A DNA stretch of 64,000 bases from assembly GCA_949752745.1 (NCBI GenBank), contig OX457025.1, positions 54,779,869-54,843,868 of the forward strand, given 5' to 3'. A model generated the notes under the pieces. The model saw only the letters and a list, made by a program, of their open reading frames with translations. It did not search any database and was not told where the DNA came from. Each line of letters starts with the position of its first letter. Position 1 is the stretch's first letter. This document shows positions 13,001 to 25,700 of the stretch, piece by piece. The position numbers and the translations under genes are program-made. Origin of the DNA: Protula sp. h YS-2021. Its lineage: Eukaryota; Annelida; Polychaeta; Sabellida; Serpulidae.

Positions 13001-16000
13001 TGTAGTTCCCCACAACAGGCTGTTAGAAAAAATACGTAGCTATGGCATTGCTGGCGCAAGCTCGTCATGGATACAGTAATTTTTGTCCAACCGCTCCCAC
13101 CCTGTTGTTGTTAATGGCACGAGTACAAGACGGGAAGCTTGAGTCCCCCCAGGGCACGGTGCTCGGATCGCTGCTTTTTCTACTATATAGTAACGACATA
13201 GGAGCAGAAGTAACATTTGAAATCCGGCTCTTTGTGGATGACAGTGCCATTTACCGCGAAATATGTTACCCGAATGGTGCAACAGAACTTCAAAACGATT
13301 TCTTTCGGCTTCAAAATTGGGCAGAAAAATGACAGATGAATTTTAATATCAAAAAGTCCAAAACACTCCGGATCGCGCAATTCACCCAACATGAAGTCAA
13401 CCATATATATGTATTAAATTCACCATCATCTGACCCGATACTATTGAGAAATATTTAGGTGTGATTTTGGACAATAAATTATTCAACGACCATGTTCAGA
13501 CCATTACGAAAAGGCCACGAATTTACTCAATTTATGTCGACGTAATCTCAAGATGCGCGACGCTAAGGCTAAAGAAACTGCATTTAAAGCTCTTGTCAGA
13601 CCAAACCTCGAGTATGCTTCATCCGCGCGGTCATCGTATACGGCTCATAGTATAAACCAAATGGAAAGTGTTCAAACACACGCGGCTCGCTTTGTCTTGG
13701 GTAGCTGCAGGTCACACATATCCAATAAAATAGTAATACTTCATTCTGAGCGCGTACGATATTGTTTTTTGCCGGAAGCCGTAGGTCCGTACACGCCCGT
13801 AGGCTGAAGGCAAAAAACAACATCCTACGCACTCAGAATGATGTATTACTTTTATTATATGCCTATTTTTGCTGTTTTTTTGTCGTTCTTCAAAATTTTA
13901 CCACGCACTACTTTTGCACTCAGTATGCTCAGATGGGGTGACGCGTAATCGGTACTGCGGTCAGCGAGTAATGATATTTGACTCGGTTTTTGCACTTAAG
14001 AAATTTAAATATTAAGTATTTATTTGCTACGTGTAATGATTATTTCTGACGTGATTCCCCTCTCCCTAGCCGCGGCATTATATCAGTTATATCTTTATTA
14101 ATGTCAAATCAATGCACACAAATCACCCGAAGGACGTGTGTAAAATTACCAACAATTTACCCTTTGAAATAAATATTTACTTCAAAAATGCCTTCCTTTC
14201 TGTCATCTGTGATAATACACTTTAATTTATATGCCTTAAAATCATGTGGTTTAAGAACTAACCTCACAAGCCCGCCTCATAAACAAGTATTTTCTCCTTT
14301 CGAACGTTCCTTCTTATTTTTGTTGAAATAACAACGCAACAAATACACAAATGGCGTAATTATATGACATTTGTAATTAGATGACGTTTCGTTTTCAGGC
14401 TGTGCTGTAAATAAAGTCACAGTAATAACTCATTTATCGATTTTGAGGACGGTTGCAGTTGATTGTGACCCACTTTCTCTTCACTTTCAAGTCCGAAACA
14501 CGTGTTTTTTTTGTTTTTTTTTTTTTTTTGTTTACTGTTTACATCTGATCGCGTCAGGAATACCGTTACAAAACACATGGACCCTAATATAGATTTTTAC
14601 TTGCACTCGCACGGATTGTAGAAGTGCATGTTGTTTGTTGATCCGTGGAGGTGGCGCAACAGTACTGTCCAGTCTGCTTGATACAGCCCTTTCGGACACA
14701 ACGAATGAAGAACTTAAATTTTCGTACAAATGCATTATTTTCGTTCAAAATTTACAGGATATTAAAAAAACCCTAAAAGATCAGTTTAATACGCATTTTT
14801 AAAGCTTTGCATAGGCATGTGCTTTTTCAATAAGCGAATTCGCTTTAGACCTTTGCCGAAAAGGTTTTGCTCTTAGACTAATTCAGATGGGATGAGGATA
14901 TAAGGATATAAAGAAATGATAGAAATCATTGGCAAAAATCACCAAAATTCCATTCCAGAAACATATTCACATGTTGGCTCTTAAAGGGGCTTAATAACAT
15001 GTAAAATAGTTGTCAAAAGATCGTATGATACAGGGATTTTTTTCTCTGCCTCCTTGCTTCCTGGAAGCATTGATTTTGCTGGGGAAGCATTGCTGTCTGC
15101 ATGACTTCGTCCACAGGGACGCATCATTTTTATATCTTACGTCCTATAATATTGATATACATATTCGTTTTCATCCTGTTCGTAAACCATTTCTTTGATT
15201 CTTCGTCTCACATGAGAGCATTATGAAAATCTACTGCCCAGTGTTGCTAAAAGGTACGTATGAAAACAGTGTTTGATAAGTGCATGGGTGTTTTGTTTCT
15301 TTGTCAGATCATTTACCGGTCGCAGTATTTAAGTCGTATTCAAAAGTTTTTAAGCGTTTGAAATAAATCACATAAAACTGTAAACCGTGTCTGTTAAGTA
15401 TTCGAAAAAAATACGAATTTTGTTCTGGGCGCATTGAATTTCTCGTGGAAGCATTGCTTCCATCATCACTGCATCCTTGTGAAGCACTGGTTAGCAGAGC
15501 AAAAAAATTCCTGATGATAGCTTTTTAAATTCGAAAGTGTACATGTTGGAAGAAAATTTAAATTGAGATATTTTTCCTTATCATTTACTTATAATTTATC
15601 TAAAAAAATTGCAGTCGCAATGACACCTGCATCGGAAAGATCCGAAAGTACGAATTGACTTATTTATTTTTAAAGTATAAAAACGCACAAATTGAGAAAT
15701 TTCTCCAAAATCTGAAAATTTGGAGCAGTTAGAAAATGCGGTGTTGCAGTGCAACAGTTGCACTCACAAAGTTAGAGTTAAAATTTGTCATTATTCGCAT
15801 GCTTAAAATAAATTATCCGTACTCAAAATAATCAAAACAATGAATGCATTTAAGTAGTCCCGCCGAACCTTTTCCATCTTCCTGGGACAGAAAGGGTCAT
15901 AGTTCCTGGGATAGAAATAGCCATTGATTACTTGCGAGGCTATAGGTGTTTCGGCGCACGTTCCAGGTCGTCGAGGTTCGAACTGGTAGGCCTTTTCTTA

Positions 16001-19000
16001 AGAAGCACACTGAGAAGTATCTTTGTGCATTATTTTTGACATCGAGGAAACTCCCAAACTTGAGTAAAGAGTGGTTTTGAAATTATATATGCATTGTATG
16101 CATTGTTATAGGCGACACTGAGGGTCTCTGTATCCTTATCTCAAGAAAACATTTTTCTGAGTGCAAAAGTGTTATTTGATCATAAATAGTGTGACATCAA
16201 TGGCAAGTTCTATTATAGGAACTATGGTTATTGCTGTCATAGAAAGACTGCAAGAGTCATCCAGTAGTAACTTTTAATGCTCACGCTGTTTTAAACCTTT
16301 TCGCCTAAAAACAGTATACTTTTAGCAAACGTTTCATGATTTTTAGTGACGTTTTAAAAGCCCAGTTTCACTTACACTCATATTGATTTTGGTATCAAAA
16401 ATCGATGTCAACAACTTCAAAAGTTTACCAATTAAAAAATTGGACAATGTGCGGGATCCAAAAGCCTCGCCAAAATATAGTTTAACACGAAACAAACGTG
16501 TCCATAGAATTGTTTAATTAAACGCGGGGATTTTCAATGGGAAGTGGCTGCTGTAAGAGTTCCGTGAATAAACGTCAGAGTGATAGGGATACTGAAAATG
16601 TATTTGAATGTTGTAGTGTTTTTTTTTTCACGTTCTGATCCTCATCGATTCAATCAAAAGCCACTCATGCAAACCTTGTTACGTTTTTCCCGTTGAGGTG
16701 AAACATTTTTTGTACCTCCAGCGTGGGTGTGTATGTGTGTGAAATATTTACCTGAAGGAAAACAACAGGAAATAACTAATGACTACAAAATTAAGCATAT
16801 TATTACTGCTTTTATTACCCAATGTTTCGCTTTTAGACCAGCCGACTATGTCGTCTGTATGTACGTATGTACGTGTGTAAACTTTTGCTTAAAATGCTTC
16901 GTCTCCTTCAGTTTTGATCGGATTCCTCCCAAATTTTACACGAATGTTCTCTAGGTAGGCCTCTCTTTAAATTTTTTTTGGCTGTCCGCCAAAAATGGGC
17001 TAAATGGGGTACATTTGAAATTTTCCGGTTGCCAATTTTCAAAATGCTTCTTCTCAAGCAATTTTGATCAGATTTTCTTCAAATTATGCACGAATATTCC
17101 CAAGGTAGGCCTCTTTTGAAAAATTACTCATTTTGGCGATCCGCCAAAAATTGGGCCAAATGGGGGATATTTTAAAATTTTTTGGTGTCTAATTTTCCAA
17201 TGCTTCTTCTCCCACAATTTTTTGATCGGATTCCTTTCCAACATTTAAAATTTTTTGTTGCCAATTTTCAAAATGCTTCCTCTCGAACAATTTTGATCAG
17301 ATTTTCTTCAAATTTAGTACGAATGTTCACAATATAGTCCTCCTTGAAAATTTACCAACAGGCCAAATAGATGGCATTTTTTTATTTTTTGGTGCCTAAT
17401 TTCCAAAATGCTTCTCGAACAATTTTAATCAGATTTTCTTTAACTTTCGCGTGAATGTTCTCTAGGTAGGGCTGCCTTGAAATCTTACTTTTTCTTCCAA
17501 TCCGCCAAAAAATGGCTAAACAGGGGGCGTTTTTTAATTTATTGGCGTTTAATTTTGAAAATGCTTCTTCTCCCAAAATTTTGATTGAATTCCTTTCCAA
17601 TTTGGTCGATTCTTCTCCAGTAAGGCCCCTCTTGAAATTTCTTTGTGGGCGATCCGCAAAAACTTGTAAATTGAATAAACACGCGAATTGGTCCGAAATG
17701 CGGATTGCGCATCGACGCAAGTTTGGTAAACATGCGCACTGGTTCGAAATCGCATCGACGCAAGTTAAATAAATATGTGCAGTGTCCAAAATGCAAACCG
17801 CGCGTCAATGCAAGTTAAATAAACATGTGCAGTGGTCCGAAATAATAACCGCGCATCAACGAAAATTAAATAAACATGCGCACTGGTGCGAAATGCGAAC
17901 CGCTTATGAACTCAAGTTAAAACAACTTGCGCACTTGTCCGAAATGCGGACCGCCCATCGACGCAAGTTTGGTAAACATGCGCACTGGTTCGAAATCGTA
18001 TCGACGCAAGTTAAATAAATATGTGCAGTGTCCAAAGTGCAAACCGCGCGTCAATGCAAGTTAAATAAACATGCGCAGTGGTTCTAAATAATAACCGCAC
18101 ATCAACACAAATTAAATAGACATGCGCACTGGTGCGAAATGCGAACCGTGCATCAACACAAGTTAAATATACATTTGCAGTGGTCCGAAATAATAACCGC
18201 GCATCAGGGAAAATTAAATAAACATGCGCACTGGTGCGAAATGCGAACCGCTTATGAACTCAAGTTAAAACAACTTGCGCATTGGTCCGAAATGCGGAAC
18301 GCCCATCGACGCAAGTTTGGTAAACATGCGCACTGGTTCGAAATCGTATCGACGCAAGTTAAATAAATATGTGCAGTGTCCAAAGTGCAAACCGCGCGTC
18401 AATGCAAATTAAATAAACATGCGCAGTGGTTCGAAATAATAACCGCACATCAACACAAATTAAATAGACATGCGCACTGGTGCGAAATGCGAACCGCGCA
18501 TCAACGCAAGTTAAATAAACATGCGCAGTGGTCCGTAATGTAAACAGTGCATCAACGTAAGCTAAATAAATATGCGCACTTGTCCGAATTGCGAACCACT
18601 CATCAACGGAAGTTGAATATAAATGCGCATTGGTCCGAAATGCGAACTGCGCATTGACCCAAGTTAAATAAACATGCGTACTGGTCAAAAATAAGAACCG
18701 TACATCAATGCAAATTAATTAAACATGCGCACTAGTCAGAAAAGTCAAACGCGCGTCAACACAAGCTAAACAAACATGCGCACTGGTCCGAAATACGAAC
18801 GGCTTATCAACGTAAGGTAAATCAACATGCTCGCTGGTCTGAAGTGCGATCCGCGCATCATTGCAAAGTAAGTAAACATACGCAGCAATGCATATTAAAT
18901 AAACATGCGCACTGGATTGCTTTGAGAACCGCACATCAACGCAAGCTAAAAAACATGCGCACTGGTCCTAAATGCGAACAGAGCATAACGGCAAGTTAAA

Positions 19001-19631
19001 TAAACATGCGCATTTTCCCGAAATGCAAACCGCACATCAACGCAAGCTAAATAAACATGCGCACTGGTCGGAAATGCAAACCCCGCAAAATAATACATAC
19101 CAAAACATTAAAACTTAAGTAATGATGTTTTAGACACGGCGTTTTCGTCTTTTCAAAAGGCACCTGGGTTTGGACGTTTCTGGTCGTCTCTGCTGCTTGA
19201 ACTAATTGTGTATGTCCGACAGTACATGTCAGTAGTACACGTGTGTGGATACAATTTCGATACGTTGTTTGAAGGTATTTTTCTGGGAAACAAATCTTTG
19301 TATGTGTTTATCGGTCTATGTGCGGGTCCGTTGCTAAATTAATTATTTATTTGCCATCTCGTGTTTTGAAGCCCAATTTTTCAGGGAAATTCCCCTGTTC
19401 ATGCAGGCCTCATTTGGTCTTATCGCTTTTCGTAAGCTGGGGCTTTGTCCTTGGACCAACTTGTACAATGTGACTACCACTTTTGGCAACCAGACAAGCT
19501 TATTCATAGATTCACTAGATCTCGGCTGGTCACAATGTCCTTGGACATTCTTGTAAATATATATTTCAGAATTTAAGATATATGGATAATAATGAAATTA
19601 TAATTGGTCACTGTGTATGGAAAGTCGTATA

Positions 19632-19705
<74 letters not shown>

Positions 19706-22700
19706 ATTAAATGTATCTGAAATCAACTTTATGGTTTTTGGTCTTTCTAAGTAATTTACTGGTAGATATATATATCCTTGGTGATGAAAAGATCTCAAGG
19801 GTTTCTTCCACAAAATTTTTAGGAGTCATTATTAATGATAAATTAAACTGGAAAGAGCATTTTTCTAGGGTACGATCTAAAGTAGCTAAATGTATAGCAG
19901 TTGTGTTTAAAGTGAGTTTCATTGTCGATAACAGAGCCCTCCTTATGATTTATTGTTCGCTTTATTTTACCGTGTTTGACGTACTGCTTAGAAATTTAGG
20001 ATAATACATATTTAACACATATAAAGGACTTCTTTATTCTACAGAAAAGAACTTTTCGAATAATAAGTGGTGAATGAAAATATGAACATACTAATTCACT
20101 ATTTTTTGCGAAGGGCATTTTAAAATTATACGATCGTGTTAAAGTTATATCCAACTTTTTGGCGTGCACTTGCTGCTCTAGTTTTGGTGTTTTTTTCTCA
20201 TTTATTGACTTTGGTTAAAAGTGAGAAATCAGATTTTATAATCTTAATTTATTCCTGCCTTATTACCCTTGCAGGTCAGGCGTGGCTGAAGGAGAATGTC
20301 GCGGTGCACACAAGTTTGCCACCACAAGTGGAGGGTCAGTTGCGGTGCTATCTAAAGCTCTGTGTAAATGAAATCTTGTGGATTATACCCAATGCACCGG
20401 AAACAACTCACGTACGAATCCAGTGGTGGGGCGAGGTCTCGGAAGGCGCCATTTTTAGGTTAGTACATTATAACCATTGGGATTTAATTACGTGATAAGT
20501 TCTTGATATCGATTTAGTTAAATCTAGTGAAAGCGTTAACGCGTGAAAGTGCCAGGTTTTGTTTCAAATTTATGTTTGAGAAAAAATTCGGAAACTAACA
20601 CTGTATTATTTCAAATAAGAATTCTGAAGCACATAAGAAACTAGATATTTTCTGGTCTTCTATTCCGGAATATACTACCGACAAATCGAATGTCACAGAA
20701 ATCGATTTTTTTAAAATTATTTCATCATATTCTGTCGCAGACTACATCAGCAAAACAGATAGGTATCTCAGTAAAATCAGAATATCCAAATTTTTAAGTA
20801 ACGAATTTGTTAAAAAAAAACGGACTTCCACTGTCTTGCTGACTGGTGTCATATCTGTTTTAACTTCGATCGGTTTTTTACGAATACACATATATATTTA
20901 TATATCTGTATATATCTGTATATATCTATATATATATCTATATATAATCATAAAATCACAGGAAAACTCTTAAGGTATACTTTCCCTGAATTTTCCACGC
21001 AAAACAGTACAGATTCCCTGAAATGAGATGGCATCCACAGACTGGGCAAATATTAGTAAAACACGTTGCTCTACATATTATTTTTACTCTCAGATATCCT
21101 TCGATCCATCTAAATTGCAATAATTTAACATCTGACATATGAAATGATGGAAAATCGGTTCATAATAATTCTATTGTAACCAACGTAAGCTCTAAATATT
21201 ACGTATCCGTCTGTTCAATTTCATATCCTTCTCTGGCAAGTTGAGCGGTTCTATGAATCAGTTCAAAATTCAGTATACCAAACATTGTTCACATGATACG
21301 CATTGTTCGAAAAGATACCTCATTGAGTTACTCATGCTTATTGTCACATGATAAACTAGAATAGCAACGATAGTTACACATTACGCGAGCCTTAAAAAAT
21401 TTGCAAAGATTGGTTTCACATCCTTTGCTACCGGAACAATTGCATTTCAGAAAACCAAACACTACATCTGAGTAGTGTTTGGTTTTTGCTAAAATGAGCG
21501 TGTTGTTACGAATAGAAATACGATAAATATTTAACTAATACAAATATTTACCATTTCGGCAAATTTTAACAATTTATGCAAAATTGTACCCCCCCAAAAA
21601 AAAAACAAAAAAAAAAAAAAAAAACAAACAAAGCCAAAAAAAAAAATGGTAAAGGAGCGAAATGTTAAGCACTTGACAAAAATTAAAACGCAAAAATGGG
21701 TTATTTCTTGAATAAAAAACGCAAAAATGGGTTATTTCTTGAATAATATATTGCAAACAGCTTGAATACACCTTATAAGCCGAGTAGTGTTTGGTTTTTG
21801 CTGACTTAAGGTTTTATTAACTGATCAGGCATACGCCGTGTTATCTATTTACCCAGTGAGAGCTCGCACAAAGCTGAGCAACTGTGTGTTCTGTGCTGTG
21901 TCTTAAATGCTCCGAATTTATTTGCAAAAAATACACTCTTTTCATTTGACGTTTTAAACAAGGAAACGAAATCGAAGGCGAAAATAAAAAGTGTAATGCA
22001 AACGTTCATATCAAGTTCTACCTAAGTCTCAAGTTTCGTGGCCCCAGGGTCCGTAGTGCCAGTGGAGGAGATGACACAGGAAATCCGATCACTGTCAAGA
22101 AAAAATAAAACCAACGGCTGCTCGCACAAATTCAAAAAGCCCTTGCAAGCCAAAGGCTTGTCAAGTGTTAAAAGTAACCCGAACCGAACCGAATAATTGA
22201 AGTATACCGAACCGAACCGGCTCATGGGCAAGCTATGATACAGCTAACAGTACAAGTTATTGATCTCTCCATTACCGACAAAGAGTGAGCAGATGTACAC
22301 TATGTGCTATGTGCTGTATCTTTGAATTCAGGCTGAACAGCAAATAAATTAAACAACACGCGAGGAGTCGTCCGCACATTTCCTAAAAGATTGTTACGAC
22401 GTAACTTCAAATTAATGTTTTTCTTGTCATCATTTATTCATCCCAGTACACATTTTAAGTTTCAACAAGGTTTTCAATGACCATGGAAGCCTATATGGCA
22501 AAATGGCGTTCATACCAACTGCCGCCATATTTTGATGAATCTCAATGCAAGTGTGCGTTTTGTTACTCTGACACCACCTGGGCACCGTCACTTGGCAGCC
22601 TTGTCTTTTTTTTCCGAAACGGCTAGGGCTAGGGAGATGAGGTGTACATAACGAACCACAGTACGAGGATCCAAGTGAAAAAAAATTATTGACCTAGGAC

Positions 22701-25700
22701 TTCATCATCGGTGTATTATGACGTTTGAAAGTTTCAAAGTGAAATATCTCGAAACAGTTTCATATACAGCTTTGGAGCAAAGTACGACATGACTACAGTT
22801 TTGTTGGAAAGGTTTTGTTGACCTACGTTTTGACCTGTGACGTCACAATGACATCGTTATTTTTGTTGTTGTATTTCTGAACAGTTTAAATGCGGATTTC
22901 AGGACAGTATGCACGGGAAGCTTTAAAGAGTAAAAAAGAAATAACATGTAAATCTAAAGGCCCTGGCCCCTAAAACATGACCCCCCCCCCTCCCATCCAA
23001 ACCCACTTAGCACATGGCACCACAACGCACTGCATCACGCTACTTTGACGTAATGCCACATTCGCTTAATACTGCAGTAACAAAATGCGTTCACATCAAG
23101 AGCACTGGGTTAGTACAAAGAATCATAATGTATGAAGATTCAAGTTTTCGAGGCTCTCTGCTGAAACGGTTTTGAACGAGAGTATAAAATAATTACAACA
23201 GGCTATTATATAAAATAAGAATTATCTAGCAAATAAGAATTTTGATATTTTTTTTTGCACTAGGCTGTCTCTTTCGACTCAGTGAGTTTATTCCGGAAAA
23301 TAGTGGCCCTGATATTTTGCCCCTGTAGCATTCCCAATCCACGTTTTTTACATATTGTTTTAACGTATTTTTTCAGGCGTTAAAATCGAAATTTCAAGGT
23401 TGAAAATCGTTGTAATTTAAAAAATGCTATATAGCAAGATTAATCAAAGCAAAACACAGGATATGGTTTCATGAAAGAAGAATTGGAAAGACAACAGGCG
23501 TTGATTTAACTCTTAACACCATGAATTTCACCATGTAATCTTCTTAACCTCATCATACAGATTTAACCTCATCTTCTTAGCCTCATCATACAGATTTAAC
23601 GAAGGCAAGGATGCGTGTTTGGTGGAGGGCGCCAAATTGTATTGAAAGGTTCGGTTTTGGAACTGGCGGCGTGTTTGCTCCCACGGGCCGTGAGCTGCTA
23701 CAATAACTAGTGTGCAATCTTCGCTCTCCGGTTAGGCCCGCTGGCTCTCAGTTATAACCTTATTACGTCCTCTCGTTGCAGACCACTAGACGCGAAGCGG
23801 GGCGAGCAAGATGTGGCGAAGACAACGGCCAGGTACCCAATACGATCCGGACCCAAGCAGTTTGCCGCCTACTTGTCCGGTAAGGCAATGTCTGAGAAGT
23901 GAGGGGATTTGGTCAACGCGGCGACAAACCTACTCGGCGACAGGTCAACCAGGCGACACTTTGGTTAACTCGGCGACAGATTTTTGGTCATGTCGGCGAC
24001 ACGTGAAAGTCAAGTCGGCGACACATGGGAGTCAACTCGGCGACACATAAAATTATGACAGAAAATGCCAAGCTTTTGGTGTTAATGTATGCACGTGAAA
24101 AGAAATATGTCTTAAAATTTGCGATTGTCCGTCTATTCGTTCGTCAGCACGTTAAATTTGTGGTTTTTTCTTCGCAAGTGCTCCTTAACTATTAGGAACT
24201 TGGCGTTTTCTCCGCGTACTTTCTCCGTTACTATTAGTAATAAGTTTCATACAGTGAAAATGGGTCTAGGACTCCCCCCCCCCCCGGGACTTTTCCCCCC
24301 GGCGGAGAGTTTTTTTTTCAGTTTTTAAGAGCCAAAATAAAATGCACGGTTTAATCATTGTTTATTTTTATTTTCAACAATTTTTTTCAGCAATAAATTT
24401 ACACTTCTAGCGTTTAACATAAACATGACCCTCACACAATAGCATTGGGGCACCTCTTATTCATTATATATTATATTACATATCATTACATGTTATCTTT
24501 ATAGGCTTAAACTAATTACAGGGAGGGCGCACCATTGATCTGGATTGCAATCCAGGATTCATCATGTGTTAAAGTAGCTTCACATTCGTTTCTGAATATA
24601 AATCAAAATGGAATTTATTGAATCTATACGAGGTGTTCCAATGCTATCGTATGAGGGTCACGTTTATGTTAAAAACTATAAGTGTAATTTTATTGCTGAA
24701 AAAATTGTTGAAAATAAAAATAAGCACTGATTAAAATGGGCATTTTATTTTGGTTCTTAAAAACTGAAAAAAAAACTCTCCGCCGGGGGGGAGGGGGGGG
24801 AGAGGGAGGGGGGGTCCCAGGGAAGATATTTCCGGGGGGACGTCCAGGGGGAAAAGTCCTAGACCCGTTTTCACTGTATGAAACCTATCCCTAACAGTAA
24901 TGGAGAAACTACGCGGAGAAAACGCTAAGTTCCTAATAGCTAAGGAGCTCTTGCGTAGACAAAACCAAAAAGTTTACATGCGGACGAACGAACAGACGGA
25001 CAATCGCAAATTTCAAGACATAGCTTGGCATTTTCTGTCATACTTTTATGTGTCGCCGAGTTGACTCCATGTGTCGCCGACTTGACTTTCACGTGTCGCC
25101 GACCTGACCAAAAATCTGTCGCCGAGTTAACCAAAGTGTCGCCGGGTTGGCCTGTCGCCGAGTAGGTTTGTCACCGAGTTGAGTATAAACCGAAGTGAGG
25201 CCGCACTTGATGGTGGATTGATCTTGCCCTGATTGACATTTTACAATCTGTATATGTTCGAGTGAACCTATCCAATCAGTGATTTTACAAAGTTACATCG
25301 TAAAATCAGTGGTTCACTCAGCAACACTGTGAAGGCACTGAAAAATTTAGTGACTTTATAAAGTCACTGATTTTAAGCCTTCAAAATTCGACAGATTCAC
25401 TGAACAATGTCCTGGATATCGTGACGAAACGAAAACCAACCTGATAATTACAATTCAAACACTGGTGTTTGTTAGTACTGAGTTACTCGTGTCACTTGAT
25501 CAATGGGGCAAAGAAACTGGTCTTTAATTGGAATTGATACATCAGTGTTTATCAGCCGCAAAACGAATCAGGCAAAGAGACTGGATTCAGTTGTAGCTCA
25601 AATGTTGATAAATAAAGTAACATTTCTAAACGTATGGAAAGTGATTTTATGATCCACAGTAATTGTGCACAAAAGTAGGCACAAAGTGTAAGTATTGTTT

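Noticed and set aside
17382..18934. Set of ORFs of 60-135 codons on both strands
   Set aside because: All are products of the 51-bp satellite and neighbouring array.
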